Source: an alpha proteobacterium SCGC AAA536-G10
GTDB lineage: Bacteria > Pseudomonadota > Alphaproteobacteria > Puniceispirillales > Marisalimonadaceae
DNA: 64,000 nucleotides
NCBI GenBank assembly: GCA_000384615.1
Contig: ARQU01000008.1
Span: forward strand, 37,025-101,024
Reading direction: 5' to 3'
Both the position numbers and the translations under genes were made by a program. The notes beneath the pieces are model-generated. The model did not search any database. It was not told the origin of the DNA and saw only the letters and a program-made list of their open reading frames with translations. Shown here one piece after another: positions 44,981 to 53,973 of the stretch (its first letter is position 1; each line of letters begins with the position of its first letter).

Positions 44981-46195
44981 GTGGAAACTAAAAAAGTTGA
45001 TTGGCAAATTATCATACTGGTATGTTCTATTATTATCGCAATGGTTATGGGTGTAAGACAAGCCCTTGGATTATTTTTAGGGCCGATAACTATTTTCATG
45101 AATGATGGAAAAGAGTTTTTTTCATTTGCTATTGGTGTTCAAGCATTTGTCTGGGGTTTAGTAACCTTTGTACTTGGTATTTTTATTGACAAATTTGGTC
45201 CTCAAAAGGTATTGGCGTTTGGAATAATTTGTTTTGCTTCTGGAATTTTTTTTATGAGTAATCCCACCTCAGAAATTAAATTATTTTCAAGTACTACGCT
45301 AATGGGGTTTGGTCTTGGTGGTGCAGGAATGGCGACTATTGTAAGTATAGCTGGAAAGGTCGCCCCAATTAATAGACGATCGATTGCTATGGGATTAGTT
45401 GCCGCTGCAGGCTCATTTGGTCAATTTGCTGTAGTATTGCCAACCATGTGGATGAATAAAGAGTTTGGATGGCAAACAAGCTTGCTTATTTTAGCTTCAA
45501 TATCTATTTGTCTTTTATTTCTTTTACCAATTTTGAATAGTTCAAATACTGCTAATGCAAAAAATAAATCGTTTAGGGAAGATTTAAAAAACACTGTTAA
45601 ATTTTCTTTGAAAGAAAGAAATTATTTACTGTTAATTCTTGGATTTTTTGTTTGTGGTTTTCATGTAACTTTCATAGCATTACATCTTCCAACTGACTTA
45701 GTCTCAAAAGGTATTTCTGTAGAAGTTGCCGGCTGGTCTTTAGCAATCATAGGTGTAACTAATATTTTAGGAACTATAGGATTTGGGTGGCTTGGAGGAA
45801 AAATAAAAAAACCTATGCCCTTGTCAATGATATACTTATTTAGATCATTAGCTATTACCATATTTGTTTTATCCCCACCTTCAGCAGTAACAGCTATTTT
45901 ATTTGGAGCTCTAATTGGTATATTTTGGCTAGCAACTGTACCAATGACAAATGCAATTATACTTTCTTTTATAGGCCCTAAGTATTTAGCAACTTTATCA
46001 GGTATCTGTTTTATTTGTCATCAATTAGGAGCTGTTTTAGGAGCTTGGCTTGGTGGGAGAATATTTGACATTTATGGTAACTATGAAAATATGTGGTGGT
46101 TAAGCGTTGCTTTGGGTATTTTAGCATTTATCCTAACAATCACCATTAATGAAAAGCCTTTTTCAGTAAATTCCGAAATAAAAGAAGTGGTTTAG
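44981..46195 (+). CDS. MFS transporter, monocarboxylate/OFA-like
   Basis: 404 residues with about 12 membrane segments. MGVRQALGLFLGPITIF in the first helix pair, the GIFIDKFGPQKVLAFG loop (MFS motif A) near 68 and GRIFDIYGNYENMWW near 365 resemble MFS carriers for small carboxylates. The start is GTG with a near-perfect AGGAGGA ribosome site. Its stop overlaps that of the convergent acetoacetyl-CoA synthetase gene by 4 bases. Transport of acetoacetate or a similar acid is suggested only by this neighbour. Confidence 0.83.
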   Translation: METKKVDWQIIILVCSIIIAMVMGVRQALGLFLGPITIFMNDGKEFFSFAIGVQAFVWGLVTFVLGIFIDKFGPQKVLAFGIICFASGIFFMSNPTSEIKLFSSTTLMGFGLGGAGMATIVSIAGKVAPINRRSIAMGLVAAAGSFGQFAVVLPTMWMNKEFGWQTSLLILASISICLLFLLPILNSSNTANAKNKSFREDLKNTVKFSLKERNYLLLILGFFVCGFHVTFIALHLPTDLVSKGISVEVAGWSLAIIGVTNILGTIGFGWLGGKIKKPMPLSMIYLFRSLAITIFVLSPPSAVTAILFGALIGIFWLATVPMTNAIILSFIGPKYLATLSGICFICHQLGAVLGAWLGGRIFDIYGNYENMWWLSVALGILAFILTITINEKPFSVNSEIKEVV

Positions 46196-48159
46196 ACGTT
46201 TAATTCCTCAATGTTTTTATATTCTTCTAAACACTCTGGGTTAGCTAAAGCTGTTTCGTTATTAATCTTTTTTTTATGAATTAAATCCCTTACTGCAAGT
46301 TCTGCTATTTTGCCTGACTTTGTTCTGGGTATGTCATTTACAACGATAATCTTTGAAGGTACATGCCGAGGAGAGGCTCCTATTTTAATTTTAGTTTTTA
46401 TTTTATTAATTAGGTCTTCTGTCGAATCATATTTTGGATCCAACCTAACAAATAAAACCACTCTTATGTCACCCTGCCAAATTTGTCCTACAACTAAGCC
46501 TTCAAGAACTTCTTCAATTTGTTCAACTTGCCTATATATTTCGGATGTTCCAATACGAACACCCCCAGGGTTTAAGGTAGCATCTGATCTACCAAAAATT
46601 ATAAAACCATCATTTTCCGTCTTTGCAATATAATCACCATGACACCACACGTTTGGATATTTATTAAAATAAGCATTATGATATTTTTCATTCTTTTCAT
46701 CATTCCAAAAGAATAGTGGCATAGTAGGAAAGCTTTGTATGCATACTAACTCACCTTTCTCATTTTTTAAGGAATTACCATCATCATCATATACGTGAAC
46801 ATCCATACCTAGAATTGGTCCTTGTATTTCTCCTCTTCTAACTACTGAAATAGGATTTCCACCTATAAAACAACCTACTATATCTGTTCCTCCAGACAAG
46901 CTGGCAACCAAAACATCTTTTTTTACATTCTCATATATATAGTCAAAACTTTCATGAACCAATGGAGATCCTGTTGAGCCTATAGTTTCTAAATCACTTA
47001 AATCATACTTATCAACAATATTAATATTTTCTTTACTTAAAGCATCGATATATTTTGCTGAAACTCCCATGAAATTTATTTTTTCGCTATCTACATAATC
47101 CCATAAAATTTCTGAATTTGGAAAAAAAGGTGATCCGTCATATAGATAAATTGTGGCTTTTAGTAACAGTCCTGATACTAGCCAATTCCACATCATCCAC
47201 CCACAAGTTGTAAAATAGAAAATTTTGCTATTTCTTTTAGCATTAGAATGAAGCCCCACTTCAACAAGATGTTTTAAAAGAATACCACCATTGGAGTGAA
47301 CAATACATTTAGGTTTTCCAGTAGTACCACTTGAAAACATTATGTATAGAGGATCATCCATGCCCAATGGTTCAAAAAGCATCTCTTGTGCAGAATATTT
47401 TTCTTGGACAGCCTTATAATTGATAAATTTATCAGTATTGTACTCTGTTTTAATTTTTAAAAGCGGTGCAATTAAAACTCTTTTTAGAGATGGTAAGCAT
47501 TTAACAACATCTAACACTTTACTGGTTATATTGACTTCTTTACCATTGTACCAATAACCATCTGTGGTAATTAAAATTTTGGGTTCAATTTGACCAAACC
47601 TATCCAGAACACCTTCTACGCCAAAATCTGGTGATGCTGAAGAAAATATTGCACCTATAGAAGAAGTTGCCAGCATCATTGTTATTGTTTCAGGCATATT
47701 GGGCATATATGCAGCAACTCTGTCTCCTTTAACAACACCTTGTTTACGTAAAAAATTTGCTAAAGTAGCAACTTGAATCTTAAGGTCTTTCCAAGAAACC
47801 TCTTTTCTAACTTTGTCTTCAGATTTAAAAATAATTGCTGCACCAGAAACTTCTCCTGAAAGCATATTTTCAGCATAATTAACACTTCCACTTGGAAAAA
47901 ATTTACTTCCAGGCATTTTATTTACAGGTTCAACGTATGGCTCAGTTCCCTTAGAGCCTATGATCTCAAAAAAATCCCAAATTGACAACCAAAATTGAGC
48001 TTTATTTTTTATCGACCAATTGTGTAATTCAGAGAAACCATTAAGATTTAAATTATATTTTTTATTTACATTTTGCCTAAACTTAGACATCTGAGAAGAT
48101 TTAATCCTATCTTCTGACGGTGACCACAAGATTGAGTTTGATAAAATTTCTTTTTCCAT
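46192..48159 (-). CDS. acetoacetate-CoA ligase (acetoacetyl-CoA synthetase)
   Basis: 655 residues, typical for acetoacetyl-CoA synthetases of the ACS branch. The N-terminal cap (LHNWSIKNKAQFWLSIWDFF), P-loop MFSSGTTGKPKCIVHS near 271, TTCGWMMWNW near 320, SGGTDIVGCF near 415 and RSDATLNPGGVRIGTSEIYR near 535 are diagnostic. It activates acetoacetate for reuse or ketone body-type catabolism. phhB follows upstream on the same strand, 15 bases away. Confidence 0.9.
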   Translation of the reverse strand: MEKEILSNSILWSPSEDRIKSSQMSKFRQNVNKKYNLNLNGFSELHNWSIKNKAQFWLSIWDFFEIIGSKGTEPYVEPVNKMPGSKFFPSGSVNYAENMLSGEVSGAAIIFKSEDKVRKEVSWKDLKIQVATLANFLRKQGVVKGDRVAAYMPNMPETITMMLATSSIGAIFSSASPDFGVEGVLDRFGQIEPKILITTDGYWYNGKEVNITSKVLDVVKCLPSLKRVLIAPLLKIKTEYNTDKFINYKAVQEKYSAQEMLFEPLGMDDPLYIMFSSGTTGKPKCIVHSNGGILLKHLVEVGLHSNAKRNSKIFYFTTCGWMMWNWLVSGLLLKATIYLYDGSPFFPNSEILWDYVDSEKINFMGVSAKYIDALSKENINIVDKYDLSDLETIGSTGSPLVHESFDYIYENVKKDVLVASLSGGTDIVGCFIGGNPISVVRRGEIQGPILGMDVHVYDDDGNSLKNEKGELVCIQSFPTMPLFFWNDEKNEKYHNAYFNKYPNVWCHGDYIAKTENDGFIIFGRSDATLNPGGVRIGTSEIYRQVEQIEEVLEGLVVGQIWQGDIRVVLFVRLDPKYDSTEDLINKIKTKIKIGASPRHVPSKIIVVNDIPRTKSGKIAELAVRDLIHKKKINNETALANPECLEEYKNIEELNV

Positions 48160-48174
48160 TATTTAAACTCAAAA

Positions 48175-48471
48175 TTAACCATAATTTTTAAAACACTCTT
48201 CAGCAAAAATTGCCATTTCATAATCCAATTTTGAAACACTTCCTACATCATGGGTAGTTAGAGTAATTTTGACTTTATTGTATACATTTTCCCACTCTGG
48301 ATGATGATTAATTTGCTCTGCTTTCATGGCTATAAAGGTCATAAAAGAAAAGGCTTGTTTGAAATCTTTAAATTTAAAAAGTTTACAGTAAGCCTCTCTT
48401 CCATCAGATGTTTTCTCCCAGCCCTCAATTTCTTTAAATTCCTTGTCTAAATTTTCACATACCATTTCCAA
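48175..48471 (-). CDS. phhB: pterin-4a-carbinolamine dehydratase
   Basis: 98 residues. INHHPEWENVYNKVKITLTTHD is reduced to its key parts: NHHPEW near 65 and THDVG near 83, the catalytic histidines and family signature. It recycles pterin cofactor, normally for phenylalanine hydroxylase, which is not in the window. Its start overlaps the flavoprotein gene by 17 bases; an alternative ATG is at 48465. Confidence 0.9.
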   Translation of the reverse strand: MEMVCENLDKEFKEIEGWEKTSDGREAYCKLFKFKDFKQAFSFMTFIAMKAEQINHHPEWENVYNKVKITLTTHDVGSVSKLDYEMAIFAEECFKNYG

Positions 48472-49054
48472 AATCCTTCCTATTAACTATTTTTCTTAAC
48501 GGTTTCATATTTGATGCATAAGTTAAAAATAAATTTAAAACATAATTAATCCTATCATCTAACCACTTAGGAATTTTGTCCCCTTGTGCATCAGGATAAA
48601 ATTCTTCCACATTCCTAATAATTATATTCTCTGGTATCCACATTAAGTGTGTGTTCTTATAAGAGGATGATCTTAACTCAGATATGGGATAAGCTCCGCC
48701 ATTTCCACTACTAACTGACACTATTAGTCCAGGTTTATGGGCAAATTCGCCATCACCACATAATAAAAAAATATTTTTAGCTGCCGGCGTTGCCATCCCA
48801 CCATATTCGGGCACAACTAAAATAAAACCGTCTGATTTGATTAAATTCTTTGATATAAGATTCCAGGTTTCCCCCCAAATACCTTTACCATTTTTTTTAT
48901 CAGGTGACCAAAGTGGTAACGATACTTCCGCTAAATCTAGATCATAAACATCCAAATCTGACTTAATATTTAATAGTTTGTTATAGAGAATATCTGAAAT
49001 TCTTTTTGATTGAGAATTTGTTCTATGACTGGCAGAAATAATTGTAATTTTCAT
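48455..49054 (-). CDS. NADPH-dependent FMN reductase family protein
   Basis: 199-residue flavodoxin-like fold. TIISASHRTNSQSKRI binds FMN phosphate at the N-terminus, VVPEYGGMATPAAKN near 80 is the NADPH-dependent FMN reductase signature, and SSGNGGAYPISELRSS near 113 follows. It probably reduces quinones or flavin with NAD(P)H. It overlaps phhB, so they are cotranslated. Confidence 0.85.
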   Translation of the reverse strand: MKITIISASHRTNSQSKRISDILYNKLLNIKSDLDVYDLDLAEVSLPLWSPDKKNGKGIWGETWNLISKNLIKSDGFILVVPEYGGMATPAAKNIFLLCGDGEFAHKPGLIVSVSSGNGGAYPISELRSSSYKNTHLMWIPENIIIRNVEEFYPDAQGDKIPKWLDDRINYVLNLFLTYASNMKPLRKIVNRKDFGNGM

Positions 49055-49146
49055 AGCAACTTTCCCAAAAATTAATTATTATATATAAATTTATACATGT
49101 TATTATTAAAACTTTATACTTTATTTTTAAAGATTAGACATAAATT

Positions 49147-50187
49147 ATGGAAAAAATAGAAATCATTAAGCCTGACGATTGGCATGTTCATTTTAGAGAT
49201 GGGGAAGTTTTGAAAGCAGTTGTCCCCGAAACCACAAAACATTTTGCCCGTGCTATAGTTATGCCGAATTTAGTTCCGCCAATATTAAAAGGAAATGATG
49301 CAGTTAAGTATAGAGAAAGAATACAAAATGCTGTTCCTGAAAACCAACAATTTCTTCCTTTAATGACTTTATATCTTACGGAAAAGACTGACAAATACGA
49401 CCTTCGTGAATCATATGACAAAGAGCAGATATTTGCTGCCAAACTATACCCTGCTGGTGCAACAACAAATTCAGATTCGGGTGTAAAAGATCTAAAAAAA
49501 ATTATGCCTGTCCTTGAAACAATGGCAGAAATAGGCATGCCTCTATTAATTCATGGAGAAGTAACCGATAATGAAATTGATGTTTTTGATAGAGAAAAAG
49601 TATTTATTGATCAGAAGCTTGATTTTATTTGTAAAGAATTACCGGAACTAAAAATTACCCTTGAACATATTACGACAAAAGAAGCAACTGTATATGTGAA
49701 TGAAGGTAATAAAAATCTTGTTGCGACTATTACGCCCCATCATCTAGCCTTGAATAGAAATGCTATCTTTGTTGGTGGGATAAGACCTCATAACTATTGT
49801 CTGCCAATATTAAAGAGGGAAGTTCATAGAAAAGCTCTTCTTAAGGCCGCAACTAGCAACAGCACAAAATTTTTTTTAGGAACTGATACAGCACCTCACT
49901 TAACTGGTGAAAAAGAAAGTGCATGTGGATGTGCAGGTATTTTTAATTCGACATACTGTTTGTCAATATTAGCGCAATTATTTGATAATGAAAATGCTTT
50001 ATCTCAATTAGAGAGTTTTATCAGTAAGCGTGGTGCTAAACATTATAATTTAAAGATTAACAAACAAAAAATCATATTGATTAAATCAAGTCAAAATTTG
50101 ATCTTCAAAAAATATCTGAATTTTAACGAACAAAAAATTAAAATTTTTGAACCCGATTTTCTTGTTTTTTGGAAGGTTGCTGAGTGA
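49147..50187 (+). CDS. pyrC: dihydroorotase, class II
   Basis: 346 residues of the homodimeric PyrC type. Zn-binding HVHFRDGE (His 14 and 16), the carboxylated-lysine segment AAKLYPAGATTNSDSGV near 98, LLIHGEV near 136, LEHITTKEA near 174 and LGTDTAPH near 247 are all present. It closes carbamoyl-aspartate to dihydroorotate. Convergent with the antiterminator gene. Confidence 0.93.
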   Translation: MEKIEIIKPDDWHVHFRDGEVLKAVVPETTKHFARAIVMPNLVPPILKGNDAVKYRERIQNAVPENQQFLPLMTLYLTEKTDKYDLRESYDKEQIFAAKLYPAGATTNSDSGVKDLKKIMPVLETMAEIGMPLLIHGEVTDNEIDVFDREKVFIDQKLDFICKELPELKITLEHITTKEATVYVNEGNKNLVATITPHHLALNRNAIFVGGIRPHNYCLPILKREVHRKALLKAATSNSTKFFLGTDTAPHLTGEKESACGCAGIFNSTYCLSILAQLFDNENALSQLESFISKRGAKHYNLKINKQKIILIKSSQNLIFKKYLNFNEQKIKIFEPDFLVFWKVAE

Positions 50188-50258
50188 TTGATATAATTAA
50201 AAATATTATTTATAATTTGTTTAACATTAATTAAAATTATATTAATAAAATTAAATAT

Positions 50259-50789
50259 TTAATCTTTAAACTTTTTTATATTTAATTTTTCAACGCTCTT
50301 TAAGTTTAATCTTTGATATCCTCCCATTGCTTCAAGAAGAACCCAAATACGATTATTTTCGTCTACACTTTCAACTTTTGCAATCAGATCAGCAAATGGT
50401 CCCGCATAAAATTTTATAGAGTCACCTTTTTGTAAACTTTCCATTTGCGTTGTATTACTATTAATTTCATACCTAGTTTTAAGTTCTAGAATTAAATCAG
50501 ATGAAATTTCTGAAGGTTTGTTATTAAAAGCTAAGACTTTTGAAACACCATAAGTACTATTTATTTTAGTCCAAGTAATTTGGCGTGGATCAAAACAAAC
50601 AAACATATATCCTGGGAAAACATAAACGTTTTTAACAATAAATTTATTTTTTTGTCTTTGTGTTATTTCCATTTTAGGAAGAAATGTTTCAAAACCTTGT
50701 CGTTCCAAGTTTTGAATAGCGGTTTTGTAGGAATTTGGTTTAATACGGGCTATAAACCATTTTTTGTCTAAGCTTTGACTCATTAACAT
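50259..50789 (-). CDS. NusG-paralogue antiterminator, RfaH-like
   Basis: 176 residues: an NGN domain (about 8-105; KWFIARIKPNSYKTAIQNLERQGFETFLPK, in parts, and VFPGYMFV) and a C-terminal KOW domain starting with KGDSIKFYAGPFADL near 122. It is a specialised NusG paralogue by its place at the end of a polysaccharide operon rather than beside secE/rplK. RfaH-type proteins load at ops sites and stop early termination in long surface-glycan operons. No ops sequence was identified. It follows the WecA-like gene by 14 bases. Confidence 0.83.
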   Translation of the reverse strand: MLMSQSLDKKWFIARIKPNSYKTAIQNLERQGFETFLPKMEITQRQKNKFIVKNVYVFPGYMFVCFDPRQITWTKINSTYGVSKVLAFNNKPSEISSDLILELKTRYEINSNTTQMESLQKGDSIKFYAGPFADLIAKVESVDENNRIWVLLEAMGGYQRLNLKSVEKLNIKKFKD

Positions 50790-50803
50790 CTCTTGACCTT
50801 CTT

Positions 50804-51811
50804 TTACGGGTTATTATACATTCTTATGAATAAGTAAAACAAAAACAATATTAGAAAGACTGAGAAACTTAGTGCTGGAAAGTTGTTTTCCATAAAACTT
50901 CCTATAAGCAAAATAGCCAATCCAGAAGAAAGGGTTATCAATAATATTAAGTGTTTAGAAAATCCTAAATTTTTTAAGCAATGGTGAATATGATCTTTCC
51001 TAGCAATCATTAATGGTTGTTTTTTCACTATGCGCATTATAATTACGGTGAAGAAGTCAAACAACGGAATCGCAACACACCACAAAGCAAAACTAGGAGT
51101 AAAATTTTTTATATTTTCTGCGCTATTAATAAGTGCCCAAGAAATAATATAACCCAAAAACAAACTACCTCCATCTCCAAGAAAAACCTTAAATTTTATA
51201 TTAGGAGCAATATTGAAAAAAATGAATGGTAATAATGCAGAGGCGGTTGCCAAAAGGATGCTAGTAAAAGAAGAAAGTTCTAGAGTAAGATTAAAACAAA
51301 TCATGCCTATAATGGCTAAGAGCACTATGCCAGCGGCAAGTCCGTCAAGCCCGTCTATCATATTAATTGCATTGGATAATGCAATTACTGCAACTATTGT
51401 AATTGGAATTGAAAATATGCCTAGTTGCAAGGGATATGAAACTCCAAAAAGATCTCCAAAACTCTCGAGTTTAACATCGGTAACATAAATCATTATTCCT
51501 GAAACTAATACTTGAAAAACTATTTTGGTTTGAGCTTTTAAATTTGCAATATCATCCCAAACTCCATGAATTAATATTAATGATGCAGTAATCAGAAGCA
51601 CACTAGAAAAATAATCAAATTCAATAAAAAATAAATATGATATTAAGAGGCCTAAAAAGACACAAATCCCTCCTACAAAAGGGATATTCCCAATATGGTT
51701 TTTTCTTTCAGTTGGATAATCAACTAAGTTATACTTAATAGCAAAAGGTCTAAGTATAATTAGTGAAATTAAACTAGTTAGAAATGCAGTTATAATATAT
51801 AATTCAATCAT
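50804..51811 (-). CDS. polyprenyl-phosphate GlcNAc-1-phosphate transferase, WecA/MraY-type
   Basis: 335-residue polytopic glycosyltransferase family 4 enzyme with about 10-11 membrane segments. The DD motif in HGVWDDIANLKAQTK near 85, NAINMIDGLDGLAAG near 150 with the catalytic Asp residues, VFLGDGGSLFLGYI near 210 and the DHIHHCLKNLG loop near 275 are present. It links a sugar-1-phosphate to undecaprenyl phosphate to start O-antigen or similar glycan. A second, unrelated initiating enzyme lies at 57165. Confidence 0.88.
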   Translation of the reverse strand: MIELYIITAFLTSLISLIILRPFAIKYNLVDYPTERKNHIGNIPFVGGICVFLGLLISYLFFIEFDYFSSVLLITASLILIHGVWDDIANLKAQTKIVFQVLVSGIMIYVTDVKLESFGDLFGVSYPLQLGIFSIPITIVAVIALSNAINMIDGLDGLAAGIVLLAIIGMICFNLTLELSSFTSILLATASALLPFIFFNIAPNIKFKVFLGDGGSLFLGYIISWALINSAENIKNFTPSFALWCVAIPLFDFFTVIIMRIVKKQPLMIARKDHIHHCLKNLGFSKHLILLITLSSGLAILLIGSFMENNFPALSFSVFLILFLFYLFIRMYNNP

Positions 51812-52543
51812 AGATCATGTATTAAATGATAATATTTAGTTAATAAAGAAATATGTTTATAAAAATTTAATCCTATAATTTCTAACTTTTATTACTAATG
51901 ATAACTATTAACTAAATTCCACATCCAACCTTGATTGAAGAAATTCTCCGAATTGGATGCATCTAAAAAGTTTAATGTATTCCAATATTACAGAAGTGAT
52001 TTCACTAACCTTAAAAGCGAATCTACCAGAATTAGAAATAAAATAATTTCAGAAAAATGACTGAAAAGTGTTATAGTTATTTATGATTAAAACCGATTGC
52101 AAGAAGAACTATTAAATAATTCAAGGGAGGTTTGGCAATATCATCATACTTCGTACAGCAATATTATATGCGATGAAATATATTATTCAATAAATGGTTA
52201 TCAATAAATGTTGAACAATTTTGTATAGATGATTTTCTAGGTTCAAATGAAAATTGGTGCGACAGTCAAAAGAAACATTTCAGTTACTTCCATAATTGCT
52301 TTAAAAACTTATAGATAAAAGTTACCCCTTCGCTTATTCAAAGGTGAAGGAGAAAAGCGATGAGCTAAACTTGAATCGATGCTGAAAAAATTAAAGAGTA
52401 GTGAAAACGTTCATAATAAGATGCAAATCTAGTTAATTAAAGACGAGTAAGTACAGATAGAGGTTGAGTGACAAGAACAACTAAAATTATTTAATATATA
52501 TTTGTAATAAATAGAGTGACTTATGACAATACATCTAAACTAA
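51812..52543. other. gene-free 732-base stretch, probable coding debris
   Basis: No intact gene. On the plus strand, short open pieces read like decayed protein (for example SINVEQFCIDDFLGSNENW around 52210-52270), interrupted by stops and shifts; I cannot name a parent. The stretch follows the truncated methyltransferase gene and precedes the WecA-like gene, which makes it a likely scar of gene loss or recombination in the glycan locus. No inverted repeats of an insertion sequence were found. Confidence 0.4.
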
Positions 52544-52858
52544 CTAAAACAATTTAATGAACCTCATCTTCAATAGTTCACTTAATAACCACTTGCGCAT
52601 TTTGTTTGCATTGCTTGGTTCAACGCAATTTAAAGTTTTAACTTTTGGAGCGACTAATTGTGCCCATCTACCAGTACCACAACCCATATCAGAACCAACG
52701 GCATCTTTTGGCAATACATCCCAAGGAAAAATACTAAAATATTGATCAAAAACTTCATTAATCTGTTCAATATCTATGCTTGAAAAGTCAAATTTCGTCC
52801 ACTCTTCGCTGAATTCTCTAATAACCTTTTCATCTTTATTACTTATAGTTTCCTCCAA
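52544..52858 (-). pseudogene. truncated class I SAM methyltransferase
   Basis: 104 residues remain of a methyltransferase that is normally about 250 or more. The N-terminal WTKFDFSSIDIEQINEVFDQYF and SAM motif I GSDMGCGTGRWAQLVAPKV near 57-75 are present, then ECVEPS-like CVEPSNANK, after which the match ends and a new C-terminus (MRKWLLSELLKMRFIKLF) runs to the stop. All later SAM and substrate motifs are missing, so it is very likely inactive. It overlaps the upstream membrane-protein gene by 16 bases. Confidence 0.7.
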
Positions 52859-53973
52859 ATTAAATTGTATGATCTAGCATAGGCCAAAACTAGTAGCGGA
52901 TAAAAAATTAAGATAGGATGGATAGCCTGCTTATACCGCAAAGCCGAACCAGGATTAAAAATGAGGTATGGATAGCTAACGTATATAACGACTAGGGTTG
53001 CAAAAAAATAAGGCAAGATATGAATTCTTGTTATATTAGATGCATGAGCAAGTTTCAATAATTTAGCGAATAGATAACACAGTATAGATAAGTAAAATAT
53101 CCCTTCTAAAAAAACAGGAAATTGTATTGGTTTCCACATAGCTTCACCTATAGTAGGTCCTATTAAGCCTTGTGGAATTCCCCACAGTGAATTATACAAG
53201 AAATCTGAAATATTCTCTGTCTCAATATATTGTCGGTTGGAAACTCCTGGTAAACTTAAAAAGGAATTTTCAACATGTTTCATAAAATCAATGACATTTT
53301 TACTAAAAAATGTTAAATAAAAAATCGCTGAAAAAGTTAATAGCGTAGTTATGATGACAGTCCATATTCCAACCGAAAATCTGTAAATTTTTGTTTTATT
53401 GAGCATTGGCGCGAATAACGAGGTTATGAATATAGTAAAGTAGGTTACAAAGTAGTTTGGCCTAATAATGCCTATAATCGCCAATGAAAGACAAACCAAA
53501 AATAGGCTCATTATGGTTAATCTGTGAACTGAAAACGATCGTTTTGCTGCAAAACCAATCACAAAAATCCCAGAAATAATTACGATTTGTTCTTTAGATG
53601 AAGATCCAGACCAAACTAAAAAATGGGGAAATAAATTACAGACCCAGAAAAGCTGACGATTAATATAGGAATAAACATCTCGGAAAACATGCCAAGTTGC
53701 AATAGCTACAATCTGACCAAGTACTAATGGTGCCCAAATCCCAGGAAGAAAATTACCTACATAATAATAAATACCATGAACCATCCACGTACTGCTGAAC
53801 CCACTTAAACCATAAGCTTCAGGACTATAGTTTTTTGGCAAATAGCCATCACCAAGCGATGATAAATTTGCGTAGACTGTATAAGCAAAGATTGTTCCTA
53901 AGATGTGGATTATCATTAATAGGATCAGGAGGCGTCTTGATGTCTTACTAAAATACAACTGTGAAGATTTCAT
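52843..53973 (-). CDS. polytopic membrane protein of the glycan locus (unrecognised family)
   Basis: 376 residues, about nine or ten membrane segments. After MKSSQLYFSKTSRR comes TM1, then a periplasmic loop (SLGDGYLPKNYSPEAYGLSG), further helices, and a long loop with NSFLSLPGVSNRQYIETENI near 235-255. The open frame reaches 54057, but ATG 53973 overlaps the asnB TGA (ATGA) and is the better start. Position between asparagine synthase and methyltransferase suggests a polymerase, flippase-like or acyl/glycosyl-transfer role; no motif confirms one. AT-rich, unlike asnB. Confidence 0.7.
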   Translation of the reverse strand: MKSSQLYFSKTSRRLLILLMIIHILGTIFAYTVYANLSSLGDGYLPKNYSPEAYGLSGFSSTWMVHGIYYYVGNFLPGIWAPLVLGQIVAIATWHVFRDVYSYINRQLFWVCNLFPHFLVWSGSSSKEQIVIISGIFVIGFAAKRSFSVHRLTIMSLFLVCLSLAIIGIIRPNYFVTYFTIFITSLFAPMLNKTKIYRFSVGIWTVIITTLLTFSAIFYLTFFSKNVIDFMKHVENSFLSLPGVSNRQYIETENISDFLYNSLWGIPQGLIGPTIGEAMWKPIQFPVFLEGIFYLSILCYLFAKLLKLAHASNITRIHILPYFFATLVVIYVSYPYLIFNPGSALRYKQAIHPILIFYPLLVLAYARSYNLIWRKL

